This document shows, in pieces, positions 14,596 through 22,554 of a stretch of DNA of 37,894 nt. Below the pieces are notes generated by a model. The model did no database searches and was not told where the DNA came from. It saw only the letters and a program-made list of their open reading frames with translations. Source of the DNA: CAZFUY01 sp964522445 (GTDB lineage: Bacteria; Pseudomonadota; Gammaproteobacteria; SZUA-229); the NCBI GenBank assembly GCA_964522445.1, contig CAZFUY010000016.1:1-37894 (forward strand), written 5' to 3'. Positions within the stretch are counted from its first letter, which is position 1; each line of letters begins with the position of its first letter. Position numbers and translations under genes: made by a program.

Positions 14596-17244
14596 TTACT
14601 CCTTAAGATGCTTGATAATCGAAGCTCTCAATTGCTGACTATCATCCTCATTTAATAAAGGCTGGTCATTGCTGTCTGTGATATGAAATGTATCGTTCAC
14701 TTTTTCTCCGGCGGTGGATATTTTGGCATTATGAACACGTATGCCACATTCGGTAAATGCCTTGCCTATGCGAGCCAGCAGGCCGGGGCGGTCTGTGGTG
14801 ACGATATTCATCAGTGTAATATCTTTGCCGGGTAATTGTTCAAATCGAATTTTAGTTTCTACCTGGAAGTGTTTTTGAATTCTGGAAGCAGGGCGGCTTG
14901 GGGAAGCTGCGCTATTTTCACTGCTGAGCCTTGTTTTTAGCCGGCTGATAATTTCGTCAATACGGTATTCTGAATCTGAGCTATTGCCATCTTCTTCCAG
15001 TACTTTGAATGTGTCCAGTGTAAAACCGTTATCTGTTGCCATGACCTGCGCATCAACAATGGTTAAGCCCAGCTGGTCGAGAGTTGAAACAATGGTTGCA
15101 AACAGGTCATCCTGCTCGTGTGTGTAGATAAAAATTTCGGTTCGGCCTCTCTGGGTTAGCCTGGCTTTAATCAGTGGCAGGCCTTTGACTCCTGCATCCA
15201 GTATGAGGCTGGTATGCCATTTACCTTCGTATTGTGAGTGGTGTAGAAAATATTCGGCAGTAAAGTGTTTCCATAACTCATTGACCTTTTCAGGGTCATA
15301 CCCCTGTTGTGACAGTAGTCTAAGGGCGGATGTCTGGGTTTCTTTAACGGCAAAGTCTCTGTTGGCGGGGTTGTCCAGCCCCATGCGTAATGCGGCGGAT
15401 GTTTTATGATAAAGCTCTGCAAGTAGATTTTCTTTCCATGAGTTCCAGTGTTTGGGGTTGGTGGCGCGGATGTCGCATATAGTGAGCAAATACAGATGAT
15501 CAAGCTGTAATTGAGTGCCCATTTGTCTGGCAAAGATGGAGATAATTTCAGGGTCGCTAATATCTTTGCGCTGAGCGACAGTGGACATGAGCAAGTGTTG
15601 TTCAATTAACCAGGCAACCAGCTGGCTGTCTTCTTCGCTGATGCCGTGATTAAGGCAGAATTCTCTGGCATCCACAGCACCCTGTTTGGCGTGATCGCCA
15701 CCTCGGCCTTTGGCAATGTCGTGGAACAGACCCGCAAGGAAAAGTAGCTCGGGTTTGGGCAGGTGATGATAAATACCGCTGGCCAGAGGAAATTCGTGGC
15801 ACAGTTCAGGTACAGACAGGCGGCGTAGATTGCGCACTACAAACAGCGTGTGCTGATCGACTGTAAAGGCATGGAACAGGTCGTATTGCATGCGCCCAAC
15901 AATCTTGTCGAATGCAGGTATATAGGCTGCCATAATGCCGTATCGATTCATTCTGCGCAGTTCGTGAGTAACGCCACGAGGCTGGCGGATTATATCGATA
16001 AATAGCTGTTTGGCTGTTTCATTCTGGCGAAACTTATCATCGATTAAATGGCGGTTTTCACGTATCAGGCGGATGGTTTCAGCGCGCACACCGCAAATAT
16101 CGGGTCTTAGTTCCATAATGAGGAAAATTTCCAGCAATGCGGTGGGGTGTTCGTTAAACATTTCAGGGTAACGGGCTTCGATATAGCAGTTAACTAACTG
16201 AAAACGGTTATTGATGATCTCAGGCTCAACGGGCTGGTTGGCATATAAAATAGCTTCTCTAAAGAGCTGTAATAGCAGCTCATTTAAGCGCTCCAGTTCA
16301 ATGACCGTGCGGTAATACTTTTGCATGAATTGCTCTATGGCCAGATTGTTTTCACCGTCTTCATAGCCGAATTGCTGAGCTAGCTGGCGTTGAAGATCGA
16401 ATAATAGTCGGTCTTCACGTCGGCCTGAAAGATGATGTAAGCACTCACGAATACGCCAGAGCAAGGTTTGTCCTTCATACAGGGCATCGTATTCGGTTTG
16501 GGTTAGAAAGCCGTGTCGTACCAGTTCTTCCAGTGTCTGAGCGCCAAAATGACGTTTGGCCACCCAGCCAATCATCTGGATGTCACGAAGTCCGCCTGAG
16601 TTTTCTTTAATGTTGGGTTCAAGATTGTAGGCTGTGTCATTAAATTTTCTGTGCCGCTTAACCTGTTCATCCAGTTTGGCCTGGAAGAAAGAGGCACTAT
16701 CCCAGATTTTATCGGGGCCGGTTTCTTCCTGCATGGTTAAAAATAAAGTTACATCACCCGTTAACAGGCGAGCTTCCATAATATTGGTGGCAACGGTGAT
16801 ATCGGCTTTGGCTTCAGTGATACATTCAGCGATGGTGCGCACACTCTGGCCAATTTCAAGTTTGATGTCCCAAAGCAGCATAAAAAATCGTTCGATTGTT
16901 TTGCGAGTATCGGCTGATTCTTTTTCATCCAGTAAAAGCATTAGATCGATATCAGAAGCAGGGTGCAGCTCACCTCGGCCATAACCACCAACAGCAAGCA
17001 GAGCCAATGATTGCTGGCAATCTGCAAAGCAGAAATTAAAGGCATGATTTAATATCTGGTCGATAAACAGGGCTCTTGTCTGTACCAGTTGAATGGTATC
17101 AGCACCATTCTCAAAAGCAGTTTTTAATGCATCATTACCCTCTTTAACGGCTTTTTTATAAAGCGGCAGAATGTTGTTGGGCTGGCTTGTTAGCGCTTTG
17201 TCAAAGCTTTCTACATCAAAAATGGAGTTAATATCGAGTTGCAA
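14596..17244 (-). CDS. glnD: Bifunctional PII uridylyltransferase/uridylyl-removing enzyme
   Basis: GlnD senses glutamine and modifies or demodifies the PII proteins, controlling nitrogen assimilation. 882 residues, family length. The N-terminal nucleotidyltransferase domain shows GGYGRGELHPASDIDLMLL (about 86-104, catalytic DxD). The helical domain carries NIKENSGGLRDIQMIGW. The HD uridylyl-removing domain has LFLAGLFHDIAKGRGGDH (about 490-507). Two C-terminal ACT domains bind glutamine (about 693-775 and 805-882; the second contains DRPGLLARIGKAF). The start is TTG at 17244: AAGG lies 8 bases upstream and no ATG is available nearby in frame. It is next to map, a common gammaproteobacterial neighbourhood. 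Confidence 0.96.
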   Translation of the reverse strand: MQLDINSIFDVESFDKALTSQPNNILPLYKKAVKEGNDALKTAFENGADTIQLVQTRALFIDQILNHAFNFCFADCQQSLALLAVGGYGRGELHPASDIDLMLLLDEKESADTRKTIERFFMLLWDIKLEIGQSVRTIAECITEAKADITVATNIMEARLLTGDVTLFLTMQEETGPDKIWDSASFFQAKLDEQVKRHRKFNDTAYNLEPNIKENSGGLRDIQMIGWVAKRHFGAQTLEELVRHGFLTQTEYDALYEGQTLLWRIRECLHHLSGRREDRLLFDLQRQLAQQFGYEDGENNLAIEQFMQKYYRTVIELERLNELLLQLFREAILYANQPVEPEIINNRFQLVNCYIEARYPEMFNEHPTALLEIFLIMELRPDICGVRAETIRLIRENRHLIDDKFRQNETAKQLFIDIIRQPRGVTHELRRMNRYGIMAAYIPAFDKIVGRMQYDLFHAFTVDQHTLFVVRNLRRLSVPELCHEFPLASGIYHHLPKPELLFLAGLFHDIAKGRGGDHAKQGAVDAREFCLNHGISEEDSQLVAWLIEQHLLMSTVAQRKDISDPEIISIFARQMGTQLQLDHLYLLTICDIRATNPKHWNSWKENLLAELYHKTSAALRMGLDNPANRDFAVKETQTSALRLLSQQGYDPEKVNELWKHFTAEYFLHHSQYEGKWHTSLILDAGVKGLPLIKARLTQRGRTEIFIYTHEQDDLFATIVSTLDQLGLTIVDAQVMATDNGFTLDTFKVLEEDGNSSDSEYRIDEIISRLKTRLSSENSAASPSRPASRIQKHFQVETKIRFEQLPGKDITLMNIVTTDRPGLLARIGKAFTECGIRVHNAKISTAGEKVNDTFHITDSNDQPLLNEDDSQQLRASIIKHLKE

Positions 17245-17275
17245 AATGGATGCCTTAAATTAGTTTTTTTAAATT

Positions 17276-17297
17276 GCAGGAGCGGCTTTAGCCGTAA
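17276..17297 (+). repeat. REP-like element, single half copy
   Basis: GCAGGAGCGGCTTTAGCC differs by one base from the first 18 bases of the unit at 10041. It then diverges, and no inverted partner follows. It lies between map and glnD. A 7-base inverted repeat (ATGGAGA/TCTCCAT at 17312-17318 and 17339-17345) follows and could help end map transcription. Confidence 0.7.
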
Positions 17298-17359
17298 AAT
17301 TATTCTGTTCAATGGAGAGATGTAAAAATAACTCTGCGTCTCCATGTCAAATTATTAGG

Positions 17360-18127
17360 TTATATATCGTCATCAGGTCGCTGAGTCAGAATTTCATAAC
17401 CTGAATCAGTCACCAGTATAGTATGTTCCCACTGGGCTGACAGGCTGTGATCTTTAGTGACGACAGTCCAGTTGTCATTGAGCATTTTTACATCACGTTT
17501 GCCGATATTGATCATAGGCTCGATAGTAAAAACCATGCCCGCTTCAATTTTTGTGCCTGTGCCGGCTTTGCCGTAATGTAATATCTGGGGGTCTTCATGA
17601 AACTCTCTGCCAATACCATGGCCGCAGTATTCACGCACCACAGAACAGCTATTTGCTTCGGCATATTGTTGAATAACATGACCGATATCACCAAGAAAAG
17701 CGCCAGGCTTAACAACTTCAATGCCTTTTACCAGGCTGGTATGAGCAATCTCGCAAATGCGAGAGGCTTTAATGCTGGGCTCGCCCACATAAAACATTTT
17801 GCTGGTATCGCCATGAAAACCATCTTTGATAACCGTGATATCAATATTAACAATGTCGCCTTTTTTCAGTGCTTTTGAGCCAGGGATGCCATGGCAAACC
17901 TGGTGGTTAATCGAGGTGCAGATAGATTTGGGGAAGCCTCGATAGTTAAGAGGGGCAGGAATAGCCTGTTGCACATCAACAATATAATCGTGGCAGATTT
18001 TATCCAGATCGTTAGTGGTTACGCCTGGTTTTACATAGGGGCGAATCATATGCAGCACATCGGCAGCCAGCTGGCCGACAATACGCATTTTCTCGATCTC
18101 TTCGGGGGATTTAATATGAATACTCAT
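17360..18127 (-). CDS. map: Methionine aminopeptidase type I
   Basis: Removes the initiator methionine from nascent proteins. 255 residues, with all expected residues of the type I enzyme: His79 (NHQVCHGIPG), Asp96 (VNIDITV), Asp107 (FHGDTSK), His170 (EYCGHGIGREFHE), Glu203 (FTIEPMIN) and Glu234 (AQWEHTI). It is divergent from rpsB, as in E. coli, with a 215-bp control region between them. The ATG at 18127 is in the conserved place; the N-terminus MSIHIKSPEEIEKMR is family-like. Confidence 0.97.
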   Translation of the reverse strand: MSIHIKSPEEIEKMRIVGQLAADVLHMIRPYVKPGVTTNDLDKICHDYIVDVQQAIPAPLNYRGFPKSICTSINHQVCHGIPGSKALKKGDIVNIDITVIKDGFHGDTSKMFYVGEPSIKASRICEIAHTSLVKGIEVVKPGAFLGDIGHVIQQYAEANSCSVVREYCGHGIGREFHEDPQILHYGKAGTGTKIEAGMVFTIEPMINIGKRDVKMLNDNWTVVTKDHSLSAQWEHTILVTDSGYEILTQRPDDDI

Positions 18128-18198
18128 TTATGACCTGTTTTACCTTATTTTCCGGTGACTTAGCATTAAATAGTAACAGCCCTGTCAACGTGTTTTTG

Positions 18199-18227
18199 TT
18201 GTTTCTAAAGACGGGATATGGTATAAA
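18199..18227 (+). promoter_or_regulatory. rpsB promoter with extended -10 and GC-rich discriminator
   Basis: TTGTTT (18199-18204) and TATAAA (18222-18227) are 17 bases apart. TG at 18219-18220 makes an extended -10 element. GCCGCCGCGC follows, a GC-rich discriminator of the kind linked to stringent control of ribosomal genes. rpsB promoters in gammaproteobacteria characteristically have this extended -10 form. Confidence 0.75.
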
Positions 18228-18235
18228 GCCGCCGC

Positions 18236-18375
18236 GCTTAGCGCAAACTAAATTTTATTTTTTAAATACTCACACATATCGACACGTGTAACTGGGTGCC
18301 TGAAGGCTTAAATTAAAGTCTTAAAGGGTTGTTACATGGGGTATGTGGAGGCCCAACCCGTCAGGAGATTATCCA
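18236..18375 (+). promoter_or_regulatory. Candidate S2-binding autoregulatory leader of rpsB-tsf
   Basis: The leader contains GGGTTG (18326-18331) pairing with CAACCC (18354-18359) around a loop holding GGGGTATGTGGAGGC (18338-18352). This closely resembles the GGGATACGTGGAGGC segment I recall from the E. coli rpsB leader, where S2 binds its own mRNA and represses rpsB-tsf. A second small hairpin (GCGCTTAGCGC) sits at the 5' end, followed by a single-stranded AT-rich spacer. The Shine-Dalgarno AGGAGA lies just 3' of the structure. Confidence 0.7.
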
Positions 18376-19239
18376 ATGGCAAAAGTGACCATGCGTCAAA
18401 TGTTGGAGGCTGGAGTTCATTTCGGTCACCAAACTCGTTTCTGGAATCCCAAGATGTCTGAATTCATCTTTGGTGAGAGAAACAAAATCCACATCATCAA
18501 TCTGGAAAAAACACTTCCTTTATTTAATGATGCATTAAATGCTGTAAGTAAAATTGCATCTAGCAACGGCAAAATTCTATTTGTTGGTACTAAGCGTGCA
18601 GCGCGTTTAGCTATTCAGGAAGAAGCAATACGTTCAGGCATGCCTTACGTTAACCATCGCTGGTTAGGTGGTATGTTGACTAACTTTAATACCGTTCGCC
18701 AGTCTATTCGTCGTTTAAAAGAACTTGAGCAAATGGCCAGTGATGGTTCATTTGATCGCATTATCAAAAAAGAAGCGCTGGGTTTAACCCGTGAAATGGA
18801 AAAACTGGAAAAAACTCTTGGTGGTATCAAGGACATGGGTGGTCTTCCAGACGCTATATTTGTTATCGATGTAGGCCATGAAAAGATCGCGGTTCATGAA
18901 GCGAAAACTCTGGGTATTCCTGTTCTCGGTATTGTCGATACAAATAATTCACCAGACGATGTTGAATATATTATTCCAGGTAACGATGATGCTATTCGTT
19001 CTATCAAGCTATACATCGAAGCGATTGCAGACTCTGTAATTGAAGGCAAAGCCGCCTCTATTACTACAGCCGCTTCATCTGATGACTATGTTGAAGTCGA
19101 TGATGCAGATAAAGCTGTAGCACCAAAGAAAAAGGCAGCAGCCAAGAAAAAAGCAGCGCCCAAGAAAAAAGCAGAGCCTAAGGCAGAAACGCCTGCTGAA
19201 GATGCACCTTCTAAAGAAGAAGCCGCTAGCGAAAAATAA
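18376..19239 (+). CDS. rpsB: 30S ribosomal protein S2
   Basis: S2 assembles late into the small subunit and helps bind S1. 287 residues, starting MAKVTMRQMLEAGVHFGHQTRFWNP (first 20 diagnostic). The ATG at 18376 is preceded by AGGAGA 9 bases upstream. An in-frame ATG at 18343 lies inside the leader hairpin and is rejected. The core ends near residue 230. The rest is a long Lys/Ala-rich tail (KKKAAAKKKAAPKKKAEPK, then an acidic end), longer than in E. coli S2 (241 residues) and probably disordered. tsf follows 62 bases later. Confidence 0.97.
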   Translation: MAKVTMRQMLEAGVHFGHQTRFWNPKMSEFIFGERNKIHIINLEKTLPLFNDALNAVSKIASSNGKILFVGTKRAARLAIQEEAIRSGMPYVNHRWLGGMLTNFNTVRQSIRRLKELEQMASDGSFDRIIKKEALGLTREMEKLEKTLGGIKDMGGLPDAIFVIDVGHEKIAVHEAKTLGIPVLGIVDTNNSPDDVEYIIPGNDDAIRSIKLYIEAIADSVIEGKAASITTAASSDDYVEVDDADKAVAPKKKAAAKKKAAPKKKAEPKAETPAEDAPSKEEAASEK

Positions 19240-19301
19240 ACTTACTGTTTAGCTTGTATCTAAATAGTTATAGATAGAACTTGATTTAAGAGGTGATAGA
19301 A

Positions 19302-20177
19302 ATGCAGATTACTGCTTCTATGGTTAAAGAACTGCGTGAGCGTACTGGCTCAGGCATGATGGAATGTAAAAAAGCGTTACAGGCAACGGATGGCGATATT
19401 GATAAAGCAATTGAAGACATGCGTACATCGGGTCTTGCAAAAGCCGATAAAAAAGCAGGTCGTACAGCCGCTGAAGGTCTGGTTATTATTGCAATTAGCG
19501 ATGATAAAAAAGAAGCGTCTATCGTTGAAGTTAACTGTGAAACAGATTTTGTTTCAGGTGGCGATGAGTTCAAAGCGTTTACAACGGCTGTTGCAAACAC
19601 TGTGCTGGCAGAATCGCCAGCGGATGTTGAAGCACTAGTCGCATTACCATTTGAAGATGGCGTGTCTATTGAAGAAAAACGTCAGGCAATGGTTGCTAAA
19701 ATTGGCGAAAACATTCAGGTGCGTCGCTTTGAACGAGTAAGCACAGAAGCTACTTTTGGTTCTTATCTTCACGGCATTCGCATGGGCGTATTAGTTGAAA
19801 TGGAAAATGGCAATGACGACCTGATGAAAGACGTTGCTATGCACATTGCAGCAACTAACCCGGTTTGTATTGCAGAAGGCGATGTGCCTGCTGAGATGCT
19901 GGAAAAAGAAAAAAGCATTTTGATTGCACAGGCAAAAGAAAGTGGTAAGCCAGATAATATTATCGAAAAAATGATCGAAGGTCGTATTCGTAAATATCTT
20001 GCAGAAATTACATTGTTAGGTCAGGCATTCGTAAAAGACCCTGATCAGACAGTTGAAAAGCTACTTAAATCAGCGGGTGCAACTGTGAAGAGTTTCCATC
20101 GTTTCGAAGTCGGTGAAGGTGTCGAGAAGAAACAGGAAAACTTTGCCGAAGAAGTAATGGCTCAAATCAACGGTTAA
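19302..20177 (+). CDS. tsf: Translation elongation factor Ts
   Basis: EF-Ts exchanges GDP for GTP on EF-Tu. 291 residues from the ATG at 19302 (MQITASMVKELRERTGSGMM), with AGAGGTG about 7 bases upstream. A GTG three codons earlier (19293) overlaps that ribosome-binding site and is rejected. Signatures include the N-terminal UBA-like helix pair with MECKKALQATDGDIDKAIEDMR, and the core TDFVSGGDEF that contacts EF-Tu (the TDFV motif). It is second in the rpsB-tsf transcript and is followed by a strong terminator, so pyrH is likely transcribed separately or by read-through. Confidence 0.97.
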   Translation: MQITASMVKELRERTGSGMMECKKALQATDGDIDKAIEDMRTSGLAKADKKAGRTAAEGLVIIAISDDKKEASIVEVNCETDFVSGGDEFKAFTTAVANTVLAESPADVEALVALPFEDGVSIEEKRQAMVAKIGENIQVRRFERVSTEATFGSYLHGIRMGVLVEMENGNDDLMKDVAMHIAATNPVCIAEGDVPAEMLEKEKSILIAQAKESGKPDNIIEKMIEGRIRKYLAEITLLGQAFVKDPDQTVEKLLKSAGATVKSFHRFEVGEGVEKKQENFAEEVMAQING

Positions 20178-20206
20178 GGTTACTGATTTGCAAGCTTAGG
20201 GAATAT

Positions 20207-20236
20207 AAAAAACCGGGAATTCATTCCCGGTTTTTT
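20207..20236 (+). terminator. Intrinsic terminator after tsf
   Basis: AAAAAACCGGGAAT and its inverted copy ATTCCCGGTTTTTT flank a minimal loop (effective loop TTCA), giving a CCGGGAA/TTCCCGG stem followed by a T-run. This closes the rpsB-tsf unit. Confidence 0.9.
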
Positions 20237-20248
20237 ATGTAAAGGATT

Positions 20249-20369
20249 GTAACTATTCAGCTCACCCCTGTACGCTCCCGTAACTGTGTTGGGAAATGGA
20301 CATTTACATTTGTAAACTCACATTTTCCGCCTTGTTCTGGAAGCGTACAGGGGCAACCTGAACAGTTAC
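20249..20369. repeat. 121-bp imperfect palindrome between tsf and pyrH
   Basis: The outermost arms GTAACTATTCAG and CTGAACAGTTAC, then CCCCTGTACGCT / AGCGTACAGGGG, then GGGAAATG / CATTTTCC, and an innermost TTTACA-TT-TGTAAA, are nested in register. The whole stretch can therefore form one long hairpin or cruciform. It is more GC-rich in its arms than the local background and contains no ORF of note. It looks like a mobile or repeated extragenic palindrome (MITE-like). Function is unknown. Confidence 0.8.
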
Positions 20370-20375
20370 GAAGTT

Positions 20376-20432
20376 GTAGGAGTTGTTGTCGCAAAAGAAT
20401 TAATGAATTATCGTGGCTAAAGCTGCTCCTAC
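20376..20432. repeat. REP-like element, degenerate paired copy
   Basis: The left unit GTAGGAGTTGTTGTCGC is decayed. The right unit (20411-20432, ending GCTAAAGCTGCTCCTAC) is close to the inverted copy at 10085-10106. It sits between the 121-bp palindrome and pyrH. Confidence 0.75.
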
Positions 20433-20467
20433 GGATAAATTAACCAACTCAAAGTAACGGCATAACA

Positions 20468-21202
20468 ATGACAAATAAAAACCCTTTATACAAACGTGTG
20501 TTACTTAAGCTAAGCGGTGAAGCACTCATGGGTGATCAGTCCTATGGTATTGATCCTGAAATGCTAAAACGTGTTGCTGATGAAATTAAACAAATATCTG
20601 AAGCCGGTGTTGAAGTAGCAATAGTCATTGGTGCGGGAAATATTTTTAGAGGAAAAGGGCTTTCTGAAGGGGGCCTGGATCGAGTAACAGGTGACCACAT
20701 GGGTATGCTGGCAACTGTTATGAATTGTCTGGCATTACAGGATGCTTTAGAACATAAAGATCTTGATTCACGTGTTATGTCTGCAATTAGCATTCGCCAG
20801 GTTTGTGAAGATTATATTCGTCGCCGTGCGGTTCATCATTTAGAAAAAGGTCGAATTGTTGTTTTCGCAGCAGGTACAGGTAATCCTTTTTTTACTACAG
20901 ATAGTGCAGGTAGTTTACGAGCTATAGAAATAGGCGCAGATGTTCTTATCAAGGCGACTAAAGTAGATGGTGTTTACGATTCTGATCCTGAAAAAAATCC
21001 TAAAGCTAAACGTTATAATGAATTAACTTACGATGAAGTGCTGGTTAAGAATTTAAAAGTGATGGATGCAACTGCCATCGTTCTTTGTAAAGAGCAGGAA
21101 ATGCCATTGCGAATTTTTAATTTGAATAAGCAGGGTGATCTGGTCAAAGTTATTTATGACTCATCTATTGGTACATCGGTAATACTGGGAGATAAAGCAT
21201 GA
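20468..21202 (+). CDS. pyrH: UMP kinase
   Basis: PyrH phosphorylates UMP to UDP, feeding pyrimidine nucleotides and all UDP-sugar synthesis. 244 residues, hexameric amino-acid-kinase fold. Motifs are VLLKLSGEALMG (phosphate loop), VIGAGNIFRG, DHMGMLATVMN, VFAAGTGNPFFTTDS, LIKATKVDGVYDSDP and the C-terminal VIYDSSIGTSV. The stop overlaps the frr start by 4 bases (ATGA), so the two are translationally coupled. The ATG is preceded by AGTAACGGCATAACA with only a weak Shine-Dalgarno. The intergenic palindromes separate it from tsf. Confidence 0.97.
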   Translation: MTNKNPLYKRVLLKLSGEALMGDQSYGIDPEMLKRVADEIKQISEAGVEVAIVIGAGNIFRGKGLSEGGLDRVTGDHMGMLATVMNCLALQDALEHKDLDSRVMSAISIRQVCEDYIRRRAVHHLEKGRIVVFAAGTGNPFFTTDSAGSLRAIEIGADVLIKATKVDGVYDSDPEKNPKAKRYNELTYDEVLVKNLKVMDATAIVLCKEQEMPLRIFNLNKQGDLVKVIYDSSIGTSVILGDKA

Positions 21203-21756
21203 TTGGTGAAATTATTCAGGATGCAGAAGTACGCATGAAAAAAAGTGTTGATGCGTTGCACAATGAACTGGCAAAAATCAGAACAGGTCGTGCACACCCC
21301 AGTATACTGGATCATGTGAAAGTTGATTACTATGGTGCAGAGACACCACTTAATCAGGTGGCTAATATTGTTATAGAAGACTCACGAACGCTTGCGGTAA
21401 CTCCATGGGAAAAACCAATGGTACAGGCAATCGAAAAAGCAATAATGGCTGCGGATCTTGGCTTGAATCCAGTAACAGCCGGTACAATAATACGCGTGCC
21501 TATGCCTGCGTTAACTGAAGAGCGTCGTCGTGATCTGGTTAAAGTTGTAAAGCATGAGGGAGAGCAGTCACGTGTTGCTATCCGTAATATTCGCCGTGAT
21601 GCTAACAGTGATTTTAAAGAACTATTGAAAGAAAAAGAAATCTCAGAAGATGAAGAAAGAAAGGCGGAGGAGTCAATTCAGAAACTAACTGATAAATATG
21701 TTGCTTTAGTTGATGAAGCCCTGGTTGTTAAAGAAAAAGGCATGATGGAAATGTAA
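21199..21756 (+). CDS. frr: Ribosome recycling factor
   Basis: RRF splits the post-termination ribosome together with EF-G. 185 residues, the standard length. Recognisable pieces are LAKIRTGRAHPSILDHVKVDYYGAETPL (here split as LAKIRTGRAHPSIL and VDYYGAETPL), IRVPMPALTEERRRDLVK, and the long C-terminal helices to MMEM. Its start overlaps pyrH, and uppS begins 20 bases later. Confidence 0.97.
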   Translation: MIGEIIQDAEVRMKKSVDALHNELAKIRTGRAHPSILDHVKVDYYGAETPLNQVANIVIEDSRTLAVTPWEKPMVQAIEKAIMAADLGLNPVTAGTIIRVPMPALTEERRRDLVKVVKHEGEQSRVAIRNIRRDANSDFKELLKEKEISEDEERKAEESIQKLTDKYVALVDEALVVKEKGMMEM

Positions 21757-21776
21757 TTGATTTTTAAAGATGAATC

Positions 21777-22541
21777 ATGCCAGTTACCCATATAGAAAAA
21801 AATAGCACAACACAAACTATCGAATTGCCTAATCATATCGTTATCGTTATGGATGGCAATGGTCGTTGGGCAAAAAAACGACTGATGCCTCGTACTGCAG
21901 GCCATGCGGCAGGCGTTAAAGCAACGCGTAAAGTTGTTGAAAATTGTGTGGCGCAAGGTATAGGTGCGTTAACTATTTTTGCTTTTAGCAGTGAAAACTG
22001 GAAACGTCCCGAACAGGAAGTTACCAGCTTAATGGCGCTTTTTGTTACTACACTTCAATCAGAAGTTAAATCATTGCACAAACAAAATGTAAGGATACGT
22101 TTTATTGGTGACTGTTCTGCTTTTTCTGAAAAGCTGCAAAATAAAATTAACCATGCAACTGAGCTAACTTTAAGCAATACAGGCTTGCAGTTAAATATTG
22201 CCGTTAATTATGGTGGTCGATGGGATGTTGCACAGTCCTGTAAAACGATTGCTGAAAAAATTAAAAGGGCTGAAATTTCTGTAAATGATGTTGATGCAGA
22301 ATTAATTAATCAGCATGTTTGTCTGTCTGATTTACCTGATCCTGACCTGTTTATTCGTACAGGTGGTGAAAAGCGTATTAGTAATTTTTTAATCTGGCAG
22401 TTGGCATACACAGAGTTATATTTTACTGATGTATTGTGGCCAGATTTTGATAAAGAAGAATTAACAGAGGCATTATCATGGTTTTCCAGTATACAAAGAC
22501 GATTTGGAAAAACCGGTGAACAAATTGAGAAAAACCAGTAG
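21777..22541 (+). CDS. uppS: Undecaprenyl diphosphate synthase
   Basis: UppS condenses eight isopentenyl diphosphates onto farnesyl diphosphate to give the C55 carrier lipid for peptidoglycan and O-antigen. 254 residues. The first motif HIVIVMDGNGRWAKKR contains catalytic Asp26. Other conserved parts are GHAAGVKATRKVVE, LTIFAFSSENWKRP, and the C-terminal DLFIRTGGEKRISNFLIWQ followed by YTELYFTDVLWPDF. The N-terminal 17 residues are a little longer than in E. coli. It lies in the frr-uppS-cdsA-dxr order, 13 bases before cdsA. Confidence 0.96.
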   Translation: MPVTHIEKNSTTQTIELPNHIVIVMDGNGRWAKKRLMPRTAGHAAGVKATRKVVENCVAQGIGALTIFAFSSENWKRPEQEVTSLMALFVTTLQSEVKSLHKQNVRIRFIGDCSAFSEKLQNKINHATELTLSNTGLQLNIAVNYGGRWDVAQSCKTIAEKIKRAEISVNDVDAELINQHVCLSDLPDPDLFIRTGGEKRISNFLIWQLAYTELYFTDVLWPDFDKEELTEALSWFSSIQRRFGKTGEQIEKNQ

Positions 22542-22554
22542 AGATGACTAGCTA

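Noticed and set aside
15171..15605. 144-codon frame inside glnD on the same strand
   Set aside because: Out-of-frame shadow; glnD is intact with all domains over this stretch.
18343..18375. Upstream ATG for rpsB
   Set aside because: It lies within the leader hairpin; the family N-terminus and Shine-Dalgarno support the ATG at 18376.
20207..20369. Riboswitch controlling pyrH
   Set aside because: The palindrome is a simple long hairpin with no recognisable ligand-binding core and lies about 100 bases from the start codon.
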